Origin: Psoroptes ovis
Taxonomy: Eukaryota; Arthropoda; Arachnida; Sarcoptiformes; Psoroptidae
Assembly (NCBI GenBank): GCA_002943765.1
Contig: PQWQ01000003.1
Coordinates: 2,170,001 to 2,234,000 of the forward strand
Reading direction: 5' to 3'
Length of the DNA stretch: 64,000 bases
The position numbers and the translations under genes were made by a program. The notes under the pieces were generated by a model, which was not told the origin of the DNA, searched no databases, and saw only the letters and a list, made by a program, of their open reading frames with translations. This document shows, piece by piece, positions 1 to 13,059 of this stretch (positions are counted from its first letter, which is position 1; the number at the start of each line of letters is the position of its first letter).

Positions 1-281
1 CGTCAAATGTGTTTATGTGTGTACGTTTGGTTGTACCCGAAGATAAAATGAGCAAAATTGAAAATTTTATAAAAAAGAATAAAAGATCTATTTGACATAT
101 TTACCAAACACCGTATACAATGATATCAATAATATATCATCTAAAAAATTTGACGATAATAATAATCGTCATTGAGTAAATGAAAGAATAAAAAAAATAC
201 AATGTTTATTTGTTTCATTGTTTATTTATTACATAATAATGATGATAATAATAATTTCAAATAATAATTCAAATATTATTT

Positions 282-356
282 GGTTGTCCATAAAGTTTTT
301 TCCGAAAGTTTCATTCGATTCGTCGATTTAATCCGAATAAACTTTTCGGACAACCC
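282..356. mobile_element. MITE-like palindrome, copy 1 of the GGTTGTCC family
   Basis: The left end reads GGTTGTCCATAAAGTTT. The right end, read on the minus strand, is GGGTTGTCCGAAAAGTTT. The two arms are inverted copies separated by a short centre. The ends match copies near 24.6, 36.5 and 48.2 kb. Length and terminal sequence suggest a miniature element related to Tc1/mariner ends. No coding capacity. No clear TA duplication is visible for this copy. Confidence 0.6.
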
Positions 357-3300
357 AACATGTTCAATGTATATTTTATTTCAAATTTTCAAATAAAAAG
401 AAATTTTTCCCAAAAATGTTTCGTGTTAAAACTCAATTGAAACTCACATTCACCTTTGCTTGATATTACATTTTATTTTATTTTTCATATATTTCATTTA
501 TTTGATTATGAACAAAAAAAAATGAAAATTTCAAATTATTATTATCGTCGTCGAAAATATTCCAAATATTTCATTTTTGATTATGATTATGATTATTATT
601 ATTTGCTTAATTGCTCAAAAAATGAAATGAAATGATTATGTAACAATAGTAGCGACAATAATAATAATCATATTAATGATAATAATATGAAATGAATATA
701 CCTTGAATTCATATGATAGAAATGATAAAAATTATTATTATCATTATCACCGTTATTATTATTGTATTTATTTTTCATTGTTTTTTCCAAATTCAATTTC
801 ATTTTGTTTGTTTGTTCATTTGTTCAATTTTGAATTCTAAATTTGGACGAATTTAGCCAGAAAAATACTTGATCAAATGAATTTTCCCCATTTTTATCAT
901 CTCAAAATGTTGATTCGAACATTAACTCTTCGTGTGATAATTACATTATTCATTGAATTCAATATGATGATTGACCTTATAGCTGAGTCTATATGTCAAT
1001 AGGTTGATGGTTTTGAATGAATATTTAAGAAATACATTGGAAATACCGAAGAATTCATTTTTTCTGCGGAACGAATTTCCAAAGGCTATAGACTTCGAGG
1101 ATTTTGTGTGTATTCCTCGTATATTCTTCCTATATTCTTTTGTAAATTAATCAAAAGAGAATTAAATTAAATGTTGGTTCACTCGTAATGTTGAAAAATT
1201 TCTTGAATTTCTCTTTCAAATCAATTCAAATAACAGAATCTTTGATTGTTTTCTGATTGTTCAAATTTAAAAATACCACACCGTAAAAATTGAAGAAAAT
1301 TTCCCTTGATTTTTTTTGTCGTTTTCCTCTGAGTTCTTCAGAATTTCATTTTTAAAAAAAATGTTTTTAAAAACATGAAACTTGGAACTTTGGAAAATTT
1401 CAAAATAAAAAATTTTTGAAATCAGAAACTCTTTCTCTTCTCTCATTTGTTCGTTCATCATCACTTTTTCACATTTTCCAAAAATAAAAATTGATGAAAA
1501 AAATTCCATAAATTCCATCTATTTTTTTCAGTTTTCTCGGCCCCATTTCTATCGAATCGTGAAAATTATCAGACGAATGAAATAATTTTTTCTCCTTTTC
1601 GTAATTTCATCATTTCAATTTAATATTTTCATTTTCATTTTCATTTTTTCATGTTCAGTTCACAGGAAAAAATGTAAAATTTTTTTTCGCTTTTTGCTTT
1701 GGTTTTGTTTCGATTTGAAAATTTCAGAATTTCACAGAATTTGAAAATTTCCAAATTTCTATATGTGAAACTTAATCAAATAATTTGCATACAATTTTTT
1801 TCCGTCTATTTTTTCGAAATACGTAGCTGTATAAATTGAAAATTAATGAAATAGAAAAGGTAGAAATGCTATGTTCTCATGAAAATGGAAAATTGAAATT
1901 AAAATGAAACTCAAATCTATTGAAATGTACTGAAAACGAAAAAACTGTGATATATTCGTGAATGAATTATAGTTGAAAAACGAACAAGAATGAAATGAAA
2001 TTAATTAAAAATTCATTGAAAAAGTAAAATTTTCCCATTGCAAAATGTAATAATGGTTTTTTTTTCATTTCTTGGTGAAGAAAAAATATTTCGATTCATT
2101 GCTTTGGTCTAATGAATGATGATGAAATTATGAAATTAATTTTTAATATTTGTATCCCGTATATAGCTCGGTATAAATAATAAAATCAAAAGTAAAATTT
2201 GCCAAATTTCAATTGTAATTTGTATTCGGGTTTCATTTAATTAAATTTGCGTTCAACATTCATCAAATCAAATATTGGGCAGAATATTTTGACAGAAAAT
2301 AGGAAAAACATTGATTGTTGTTGAATTGAAATGGAAAATAAAACCAAAAGATCGCTTAAAATGTACCGAAAATGACCGATAATGTTTTCTGTGTGTCGTT
2401 AAAAATTGATGAATATTTTCATTTCAATTATCCAATTCTACATTGTTTCATGTAGTTCATTTCCTTCATTGTGAATAATCATTAAGATCAAATGAAATTG
2501 ATCAAATCGTGCAGACGAAAATGATACAATTTTTTCTTTGGTTTCAATTGGAATAATAATAATGAAAATTGAAAAAATCGGATCGATTATTATTATGATC
2601 CAAAACAATGTCACCATTGTTATCATTGTTCTTCGATCAAAGTTTTGTAAAAGTTTTTATTTTCAAGTATGATTACAAAATTGAAAATGTTCGTTCAATC
2701 AATCAATTTGCTTTATTTTTACAGTTTTTTTTTAATATCCATTCATTACATTCACTGTACAAAATGCCGAATAATCTTTAAGACAATTCGACTGAATTTG
2801 CTTGGTACATACATAACACCACTTGGAAAGTTTGCTGAATTTGTAGAATTTTTTCCATTCAATTCATTCATCATTTATCATGTTTTTTTTCGTTTCTGAG
2901 GCATCAACAAATCACAATTTCAGAATACACCACAAAATCATCATGATGACGATGATCATAGTTATCAAACACATATCACTTTAAACATTGAATATTATTT
3001 ATTATTGTATTAATATCATTGTTTGTCGATTATAATTGTCAAATTTCTTGTCATCGACATTCATATGATGGAAAAAAAATTGTGATTACAATTTATTCGA
3101 TGTTGTTCTTGTGATATTATTGAAGTGTTCAATGTCGATGATGTTTTGGTGGTGGTGGCGGTGGCTTAAAAAAATTACGAATATCCTTAAAATGCTGAGT
3201 ATTTCTCAGTTGTTCAATCTATGATTGAACGATCCAAAATTGAAATATGGCTGAGCAAAAAAAAAATGAAAATCTCTTGAAAAAAACATTTAATGATGAT

Positions 3301-5232
3301 AATAATCATAATCATTCTGACGATGCTGATGATCATGATGATGATGGGCAATAATACTGAATAAGCTCTCCGATCCAAAGCAAAAAACCAAAAACAAGAG
3401 TCCCTATTTTACCGCTTGTCAGCAGTAAAACATATATCGAAGCAGCAAATATCGAAAAATTCTTGAAATTCAAATACAAAATCGATTTTTTGCTCTCTTT
3501 CTCTCTCTTTTTTGTTCAACGATTTGTATCATTACATTAAAAAATATTTTTGTTTATTGTTGTTTGTTGTTTTCATTCATTTTCATCATCATCATCAAAT
3601 TATCATTGTCTTATTCGTATTTCATTTTGTATTCTTCAATTTTTCGCTCGAATATATATGCTCCCAATGAAATGAAAATGAAAAAGAAATGAAATGAAAT
3701 TATATTGATTGCAAATATATTGAACAAATCAATGAATGAATGAACCATTGAATGAATGAATTTATAATGAAATGATTATTGATTTTTGTTCAATTTTTTT
3801 CTTATTTGGCTATTATTTATTTCATTTTTTCTCTGCTGCTGTTTTTGTTTTTTATGATTTTAATTTTTTTTACGATAAAACAATGCATAACCCTCGAATG
3901 ACATATGTATGGTGTGATGTATGCTGCTTTTGTTTTCTGTTTTCGAGTTTTAGATTCTTAGATTCATTTTTCCTATTGTCTAATTCCAATCATATCATTT
4001 GTTTGTTTCACTGCTGTATTTCATCTCTTGAAAGCATTTTCTACTCATTTATGCCCATTTATCCATGTTTTCATATGTTTTTTTTTTCGCATTTTGCTTT
4101 TTCATCATCTTTAATAATCTGGAACACAATTGATAATGTAATGATTATGATTTGAGCTGTTTTATTGAATTTGTTATGAATTTCATCGTTTTTGTTGTTG
4201 TTGTTCAATACAGATGAACATTGTTTTCATTCTAGAAGAGAGGAATGAGAGAAATTAGAAATTATTTTTTTAGTTTTTTTTCAGTTGATTATTGTCATCA
4301 ATTTCATCAATCGATTATTGATGATTTTCGCATTGTCTCAAAGCTTTTAATTTAAGTGCAAATTCTTTTTGACTTTTTATTGTTGATCTCATGATCAATG
4401 AAACAAAGAAAGTCATTGGAACCAGTGTTTTTTTCAATGAATTCATAAAATTTAATCAATTGATTATTTTTTTACCCTCTAAAAACATAATGTGATTATT
4501 AAATTATGTTAAATTTAAATTATTTTTGATTCGAACAAATCATTATTTTCAAAAAATTCTCAAAATGTTCAAATAATGATCATGACGCGATGATCATGAT
4601 CGACATTAATTTTGATTACCATGATCATTATTATTTTTGTGTTATTTTCCTTTTTTTCGCATCATGCAAAAATCTATTTCTACTGATCATAAATGCTTTG
4701 AAAATATGAATTCTTAGCTTATTATTGCCTAGATTATATTGAACATGTGTTCAGCCTTTGATCAGGATAATGATGATTATTGTTTGGCCATTATGGAAAT
4801 CTTCTTCCAAGAGAATTATCATTATCATTATTTTTCTCCAATACTCGTTGATGATATGCGATTTTATTTTATTAATATTTTTCTGTGGAAAAAAATTCAA
4901 AATCATGAATTGATTTTCATCCAAAAAGAACAAAAGGCATCGACTGTATCGGTTTATTTATTTGTTTGTTTGCTTATTCATTGTTCTTGAATCGTTTATG
5001 TGTGAAATTTTCAAATGTATTCCATAAATTCGTTCTAAAAAATCATAATATTACGTTTTAGGTTTATTGAATTTGGGATTTCAATTTCAATATATTTCAA
5101 AAACGCGTTAAATTGAAAATATTGAATTTCGTTTCGGATATTTAACGGCGAAAAAAAATGAAAGAAAATATTGTCAAAATATTATGAGATTCATTGAATT
5201 ATTGAAAATTTGAAAGTAGGAAAATGAATTTC

Positions 5233-5263
<31 letters not shown>

Positions 5264-5265
5264 TT
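5233..5265. repeat. Poly-A followed by (TA)n microsatellite
   Basis: A run of about 15 A is followed directly by alternating TA. Simple sequence with no sign of a retroposed tail. Confidence 0.9.
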
Positions 5266-7226
5266 ACATAAACAATAAAAAGAATATCACAATCCTTTCT
5301 ACACTCAATGATTCTGTTTAATATTTATCGATTCAAATCAATAAATAAAAAACTAAAATTCACTCCTTTTTATTTTTTCTTCAAAAAATTTTCAATTTAA
5401 AATGATGAAATTTTCAAATATATTGAATTATTATATTGAAAATTTTTCAAATATTTTCATCATCATATTGAAACACACATGACATGTGTGACAAGGTTTT
5501 TTCATTCGTTTTTTCATTTCTGGTTCAAATCGGTTCACGATTTGAAGTTATTGATAGTTGCATATTGATTCATTCATTTATTCATTCTTTTTTCATGGAA
5601 AAAAATCTAAATTCAATAAAGAAAATGAAATTTTTGTTTTTTTTTTTTTTTGAAAAAAATAAAAATAAAACAAATTCCTTATTTCTTATTCATGTCAATC
5701 AATTATGTACGTATATTCTGTTGTCATCATTGAAATGTTTGATCAAATAACCAAATGAAGAAGAAGTGAAGACAAAATGTGGTTTCATCACCAAATAGAA
5801 AATACGTTTGTTGCAATGTTTGATGAAATGAAAAAATTTTCATTTCTGTACGTTCCAAGTTTTGAAGTTTATTCTTAATTCATTCAAAAATTTTATTTCC
5901 ATGAATAATTTCATAGTTTCAGAAAATTGAAACATAGTCGATTCAAATGAATAAATGAAAATTCACTTTAATAGAAAATTTCAAAAATATTTCTCTTTTA
6001 TTTATTGAAAAAAATGAAATAATTTTTCAAATAAAAAATTCATGAAATAATAATTACATTTTCATTCAAAAATGGCGCAGAGCCACAACAACAACAATAA
6101 AAGAAGAAAAACCTGACAAGATTTATGATCTTTTCACCCCGTTCAATTGAATCGAATTTTCATTCTGTCAATATTTTTACTTATTATTCTTCATTATTGA
6201 ATAATTATTTTTTACAGTTTTATTCCTATTGAACGGGAAATTTCTCCGAAATGTAAACACTATTATCAGCTATTTTTAAATTGAAACAGATACAAAAAAT
6301 AAGAGAAAATTGAAACATTCCAAATACAAATATTTAATTTCAAATTCATTGATTCGTTTCTATTCGTTATTATTCATTTAAATAATGATACCGGAAAGAA
6401 AAATTATAATAATAGCAATAATCTTTGAATAATCAATTGAATTTTATATTTTCAATTTCACATTAAATAATGTATTAAAACGAAGAATTTGGATAATTTT
6501 TATCTAAATTTTGACAATAAATTGTGCTTCTTTTAATGGTAATAAATAGAGATATTCTTCCAATTTTTTCTTTAATTCAATTTTCAAGTGCAAAGAGAAC
6601 AAAAAAAAATTGAAAATTCTCAAGAATTGAATAATAATTGGATGATCATAAGAAATGTAAATATAAATAAATAAAATTTGAAAATAAAAGAGATGAAATT
6701 AAATGAAAGAGTGAATATATATTGAATAGTATCTATCTAAAAACACTGATAGAAAAACAGAAAAATCTCATATCATGTCTATTATCTATTCTTATTCACT
6801 TATTCATTTATTCATTCATTACTAAATTAATGACCGATTTTCAATTAAAGATATTTTATTTTATGATAATTACTATGAATGAATGAATGATAATGAACAA
6901 TGTGATCGTGGTGGACAAATGAATAAATGAAATTATAATGGTGAATTTTTGTTCTTGGCTTTTTCCTCAGTTTTATTTATCTTTTGAATGAAAGAGTTGG
7001 ATAATTTTATTTCACATTTATTCAATTTATTCATTTTTTCTTCAAAAAAATTTCAATTCAACTTGCAATAGTCAATCGAAAATATAATGAATAATATGAC
7101 TCTATTAATTTTTTCCCAATTTATTTGATCATTCAATTTGCTTAATCATATCCTCTATTCGTTTTTTTATTTATCAAATTCTCGTTTATTCATCGATTTT
7201 TGTTTCGTTTTTCGTTTTCTGATTAG

Positions 7227-8547
7227 GTCGAAATGAATTAATTGCACGTTATATCAAAATACGTACAGGAAAAACGAGAACTCGTAAGCAGGTCTCTAGT
7301 CATATACAAGTATTAGCGAGAAGAAAACAACGTGAAATACAGTCAAAAAGTAAAGTATGTATTTTTGTATGCAAAAATTTGATTGATTTTCTTGCTGTTT
7401 TCACTGATTTTAATGTGAATTTTTTCTTTATTCACATAGGATCTTAAATCTGAAAAATCTGGAATTCAATCACCATTAACAATAGCGACACCAAAACCAA
7501 CAACCATAAATAGGATTCATCCTACGTTTGCCGATCTTGCACCACAGGTAAATGCTTCTTATCCTACGGTATGTTTATCTATTTGAATGTAATTTATAAT
7601 TTTAAAGAATTCTTTATCTCCCATTTTAATTCTAGTTTTGGGCACCAGGAATGCCTCATAATGAATTAAAGAATTTATGTATGCCACCAACCGGTGCTCA
7701 TTATTTTCCAAGTGCCAATGGTACAAGTCCTTTAACCAATGGTTTCGGCCCATTTTTTGAAGGAAGATCAATAGCAACACAAAAATTCCGTTTAGTAGAA
7801 TTTTCTGCATTTATGGAATATCAAGAACATGATTCTGATAAGCATTTATTTGTTCATATTGGACAAACACCGACATCATTCACTGATCCAATGCTTGAAT
7901 CAGTTGATATACGCCAAATATATGATAAATTTCCTGAAAAAAAGGGTTTGAAAGAATTATTCGATAAAGGACCACAAAGTGCCTTTTTTCTGGTCAAATT
8001 TTGGGCCGATCTAAGTACATCATTACCGGATGATTCAGGAGCATTTTATGGTGTTACAAGTCAATATGAAAGCAATGATAATATGACAATTGCATGTTCT
8101 ACAAAAGTTTGTTCATTTGGCAAACAAGTTGTAGAGAAAGTTGAGGTAACATTTTCATTTAAATATAATTATCAATTTGAAACTGATCATCTCGTTTTTT
8201 CTCGGTTCACAGAAAGAATTTGCTAGATACGAAAATGGCCGTTATGTTTATCGAATTAATCGATCTCAAATGTGTGAATATATGATAAATTTCATTCATA
8301 AACTTAAACATTTACCCGAAAAATATATGATGAATTCAGTTTTAGAAAATTTTACAATTTTACAGGTTTGATCTTTTGATTATAATTGATCAATTTTATT
8401 CTAATTAAAATATCATTATTCACAACAAAATCACAGGTAATTACAAACGCTGATACTCAAGAAACATTACTTTGTATTGCTTATGTATTTGAAGTATCTG
8501 AAACAGCTGGTACACAACATCATATTTATCGTTTGACAAAAGAATAA
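7227..8547 (+). CDS. sd: Scalloped/TEAD transcription factor, 3' part (last five coding exons)
   Basis: TEA-domain DNA-binding factor that recruits Yorkie/YAP or Vestigial co-activators in the nucleus (Hippo pathway). Exons: 7227-7354, 7440-7568, 7636-8145, 8213-8365 and 8437-8547, all with GT-AG introns of 67-85 bp. The first exon starts with the last two bases of a Gly codon and encodes the end of the TEA domain, including KTRTRKQVSSHIQVLARRK, the DNA-recognition helix region. A short linker exon follows. From 7636 the frame encodes the YAP/Vestigial-binding domain (FWAPGMP, LFVHIGQTPTSFTDPMLESV, KVCSFGKQVVEKVE with the conserved lipid-modified Cys, LKHLPEKYMMNSVLENFTIL) and ends HHIYRLTKE, at the usual C-terminus of the family. 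Visible part: 342 complete residues. The N-terminus and first half of the TEA domain are outside the window. Identification is very secure; exon borders come from reading frame and consensus sites. Confidence 0.97.
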
Positions 8548-9946
8548 TGATAAAAATGAATATTAAAAAGCCAAAAATCAAATATCAATAATGATAATAA
8601 TCAATAATAATGAATAAAAATCATTCATTCTTGCATATAAATATTAATGAAAAAAATATGATTTCACCTGAATCCTGTTATAATATATGTTCAAAATGTT
8701 TTTGTTGTTGTTATGCTCATCATTATTACTATGAATATTATGATCATCATCATCATCGTTTCAAAATAAACAATAACAATCACAATGTTAATAATGAAAA
8801 TAATAATAATGATAATATAATCTCCAGAATAAATATTTCTCAAGAAATGTTCGTTCACAAATCATCCGACTCCATAACATTCATCATCGTTATATAAATC
8901 TCGACATCTTATTGATGCAATCTTTTATTTTTTTATTGCTTCAAACTTTTACTTCAAACACACCGGATCTTATACAGATTTTTCTTTGTTATTAAATCAC
9001 AAGAATTTTACAACAAAAAAAATGTGTCGATGATAAAAAATATTTTTCATATAATCACACGTAAATATTCAACAAATAAGTCAAAATATGATAATTTACC
9101 TTTGATCTCAAAATAAATCAATATTTGAATCATACAACAACGACACAACAACAACAACAAATAAATTGATATGCACAAAATCGATGATGAAAATAATTTT
9201 TGAAAATAATCATTAATGTTATAGATAATCAATTAATGAATCTAAGAAACGACATAAGCTACGGCAACAAAATTGCTGCCAAACAATGATAAGCATCTCT
9301 CTCCAAAGCAGCAAAAAAATGAAATTTTTTTCTCATCATTTAAATACAAATCACCACCAAATATACTGATCATCATTCATTCATCCATTCATTCATCAAT
9401 TGATAATAACACTCGAATTAACGACACACAAACAAAATACATAATTGTAAATTTTTTTTCTCTCATCAAAATACAAAACAATATACAATTTTTTAAAAAC
9501 ACAAAAATACTTTTTATGTAATTTTAATTGCAAAATAAATTTAAATATTAAAAAAACTGAATTAATAAATTAATAAATACATTAAACAAATGAACCTGTA
9601 AACAATATATTTTTATATAAATATTAATTAATTAATTATTATTATTAATTATTGCGTAATTATGACAATATATTATTGATAAGTGAATTAACGAATTTTG
9701 AATTTTTTTTAATGAAATAAAAATTTTTGAAAAAATTTCCAACTAAAAGATGGCAGTGCTACAGGCGTTTTTGAATTTTTTGAAAAAAATTGGAAAATTT
9801 TCATTCAATTCAAATCGCAAGAAATTATGACAAAAAAAAATTTGAAATTTATTCAGCAGATTTTATTGCAATGTGGGTAGATTAATAGAAAAAAAAAATG
9901 TAAAAAATTAATATTGAAAATCATAATTCCAAAATTCAATCAATAA
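8548..9946. other. Convergent 3' region of TEAD and BTBD10-like genes
   Basis: No gene is seen. It should hold the 3' UTRs of both convergent genes. Plus-strand AATAAA motifs occur soon after the TEAD stop (for example 8613-8618) and repeatedly further on, so the true cleavage site cannot be chosen. A minus-strand AATAAA (tttatt at 9848-9853) lies about 95 nt past the BTBD10-like stop. The rest is AT-rich, His/Asn-type chance ORFs. Confidence 0.6.
9848..9853 (-). promoter_or_regulatory. Candidate polyadenylation signal of the BTBD10-like gene
   Basis: AATAAA on the minus strand, about 95 nt downstream of the stop at 9947. The hexamer is frequent by chance in such AT-rich DNA, so only position supports it. 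Confidence 0.4.
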
Positions 9947-12024
9947 TCAATCACTTGAATCAATATTATCATTATTGAAATTTTTACGTTTCACTGGACC
10001 ATTATTGTTTGATGATGATAAATTATTATTATTATTAGTTTGATTGCTGCTTGCATTAATTGCATTTGTATTATTGATATTATCATCATTATTATTATTA
10101 TTGATATTTGTAGCTGCATTATTTAAATTATTATTATTTGAACGTTCAACATAAATTGTTTCAACATTTGTCGTTACATTTGATGAACCAAGATCAACAC
10201 GTGCAACGGTTTCTGAATCCAAATTAGCTTCATCACCATCTAACGATAGATTTGTGATCGATTTTGATCGGACACATTGAAAATCTACATGACGTGATTT
10301 TGCTTCCTCCATTTCCCATGACATACGAATGAATGGACGCTGTATATAATTATATATAACTTCCGGACGACGATCACCAGTACGAATACGAATTTTTTCT
10401 TTATGTGTTGGAAATCCTTTATAATTTTTTTTTCGAAAAATATTTTGATTATTTCCAATGAATGAAATAAAACATGGAAAAAACATTTTCAAAATTGAAA
10501 AAAACAGATTATTTTCCAAAAATACATGATAAAAATAATACACAATTCTCTAACCTTCAATACCAAGACGAATTTTTTTTAATCCTCTATCTTTCAGAAC
10601 TTGTTTAGATACATCTCGATTTTCGATATATTTGAAAAAACGATACATTGGAGTTGAATAAATAACTATTTTTTATCAAAAGAAAAGAAAATAAAAATGT
10701 TATAATCTTAGAATTTGATAATGATAATAGTAAAAATGGAAATAATAATGATATCAATTGAATATATACTTTGTGAATATTCTTCACCAGTTTGTGGTGG
10801 ATATTCTTCATCCCAATCGACATTATCATCGTCTAATAAAATTACAATATGACATTCACGATCTCCACGCTAAATTTGAATATTAAAAAAAATGTATAAT
10901 AAAATTGAATTCATTCATACAAATTAAAGGGAAAAAATAAGGTATCATATCATTTTATTATTGTTATTATTATCATAATCATTATCATTATTATTAAATG
11001 ATTTAAAATGTAATTTTTTTCAATATTATTGTCGTTATTATTATCATTGTTATTAATATTATAACCATTATCATTTTCAATTCAATTTTTTTTCATCTTC
11101 ATTCAAATAATATGCAAGAAATTCAACTTACTTTAGCAGCATTAACCATTTCGGGCAGAATTTTTTCATATAAAAAATTTTCAAATTGCTCTTTAGCTCC
11201 TTCATTGCTTATTTCATGTAATAATCCACCTTTATTTTATTACATTATCATTATGATTATCATATGAGCCAAGAATTTTATTAAATTTTTTCAAAAGAAG
11301 GAAAAAAATGCAGATAATTCCATTTAATATTTTCTATATACAAAAATGATTATAATAATAGAAATAATACTCACGCAAATTATGACACTTAATGGTGGAT
11401 GCATCGAACGGTATTAGAAAATAATCACAAGCTTCATGTAATTCTGAAACGCTAACACTTGGTGGACATTTGATGATACCATTTTTGAAAAAATCCTAAG
11501 AAAAAATGAAATAATAATTAGAATAAATTATTGTAACATCTGAAAATTTAATGATAATAATCATTAATCTAAATTATTGAAAAAAGAAATGAAAAAAAAT
11601 AAGTACAAACAGCAAGAATTATCATCATAATAGCATGGAAAAGAATCATGAAAAAAATAAATAAATAAAAAATACTAACCAAAATGGCACCAAACACTGT
11701 GGCTGAAAATCCTTCAATCACATATTGTCCTTTTTCATTAGGTTTTGCAATACTTGGTGATGAAAAAAACATACGATAAAGCATTGTATCTTTTTTTGAT
11801 GAAAATATTTCTGGATTAACAACAAACGTTGTACTATCAACCAATAATTGTATTGTTTCAATAGATGATAATGATGATTTTGATGATGAATGATGTACAT
11901 GTTGTTGTTGTTGCTGCTGCTGTTGTATATAATGATGATGATGAGAATGATGTGATGACGACGATGATGATGATGATGATGATGAATGAATTTCGTTGAT
12001 TGATTTATTTTTTGATGGATGCAT
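9947..12024 (-). CDS. BTBD10/KCTD20-type BTB/POZ domain protein
   Basis: Six coding exons on the minus strand: 12024-11680, 11495-11375, 11229-11132, 10869-10770, 10665-10555 and 10416-9947. Junction phases are compatible throughout, giving 414 residues. Residues 14-54 are low complexity (a Ser run, His-rich, eight Gln). From about residue 55 comes a BTB fold (IETIQLLVDSTTFVV, then RPNEKG-like and GFSATVFGAIL). Spliced downstream exons give DFFKNGI, HEISNEGAKEQFE, ECHIVILLDDDNVDWDEEYP, YRFFKYIENRD and LKKIRLGIEG. The last exon has EVIYNYIQRPFIRMSWE and SRHVDFQC. This order is the signature of BTBD10/KCTD20, cytoplasmic proteins reported to promote AKT signalling. The C-terminus is an Asn-rich tail ending near GPVKRKNF, which looks lineage-specific. 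The start is the first in-frame ATG of the first exon; an in-frame 5' extension was not seen. A 5' UTR intron is possible (acceptor-like CTTAG near 12104). Confidence 0.92.
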
Positions 12025-13059
12025 TTTGTTTATTTAATTATTTGTACGTATATTCAATAAATATTTCAGATGAGTATAAATGAGTATATTGGAAAATTGC
12101 AAAAATACCTAAGAACAAACAAAATTTGAAACAAAACAAAAAACAAATTAGTTTAATTAATTATTTTTTTTTCTCGTTCAAAAGATCTAAAATTAATCAA
12201 ATTAATTAGCAAGTGCGTTTGTATGAGTAAAAAACAAAAAAAAACTTTGACTGTAAAGAAACCATGTGCAATACATGGATACATTTTATCAATAAAAAAA
12301 AAATTGACTATCGAATTCATCACATCATCAATCAATAAATGTGTATTGAGTTTGTTTTTGTTTTTTCCTCTAATTTTAACATTAAAAATTTGCATTCATA
12401 AGAACAATGATTGCTTTGTGTGTATGCGTGTGTGAGTATTCGTAAGCGATTTGTAGTCAAAATGAAAATTAATTAATAATCAAATAATGAAGGGTAAATT
12501 GAATTTGAGAAGAAAAAATTCACTTATATCTCATGATCACTACCGAAACAGTTTACCAGAGAGCTAACAGTAACAATAATGGAAAACAAGCAGAAATTTA
12601 ATGGCGGCAAAAGCTTTTTGGTTCAACTTCAATTTCATAGAAAGGGTTGACCCGTTCTTAAGATATCTTAATCATTGATTCTTTGAATTTTTATTGCATT
12701 TTCTCGATTAATTTTTCTTTTTCTAAACAATAATTTTGCGAATTTAAATCATTATGATAATAATAATTATCATGATTATTTGAATGAGATATAAAACATG
12801 ATAAATAATAATAGTATCATCAATCAAACTAAATACCAATTCTCTCGGTACATTAAACGTCTTAACGTAACATAATTTTTTTCCTTGATCATATTTTAAT
12901 TTTAATGAAAATTCCAGAAATAATTCGAATAATAGAATTTTGAATTTTTTCTTTTTTAATATTTTAACCTTTCAAAATTCATAGTTAATTGATTTCGTAT
13001 ATTTTTGGCTTGCTTTTCTTTTGAAGAAAAAGACGAAGAAAGAGAAAATATATAATTTT
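12025..13059. other. Shared upstream region between divergent genes
   Basis: About 1 kb lies between the start codons of the BTBD10-like gene (-) and the TPR-RRM-CCCH gene (+), so it probably carries both promoters and 5' UTRs. No TATA box is obvious for either gene. A less AT-rich patch at about 12540-12680 contains ATGGCGGC (12601-12608), which resembles a YY1/Pho site. It also opens a 25-codon ORF on the plus strand (12601-12678) that could be a uORF if transcribed. Confidence 0.5.

Larger units (their letters stand above)
1..7226 (+). other. Non-coding stretch, probable intron/upstream DNA of the TEAD gene
   Basis: No exon is recognisable here on either strand. The first visible TEAD exon at 7227 starts with a split Gly codon, so a 5' exon carrying the first half of the TEA domain must lie upstream. 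I looked for a sequence encoding the expected segment and did not find it, so it is probably beyond the window. Contents are AT-rich spacer, ATT/GAT microsatellites, one MITE-like palindrome (282-356), an A-tract plus (TA)n at 5233-5265, and a 13-bp inverted repeat (4572-4584 / 4620-4632). The open frames here are Phe/Ile-rich chance ORFs. Confidence 0.6.

Noticed and set aside
3772..4155. 127-codon plus-strand ORF
   Set aside because: Overwhelmingly Phe/Ser/Ile/Tyr from T-rich DNA, no family motif, and it lies in the probable TEAD intron.
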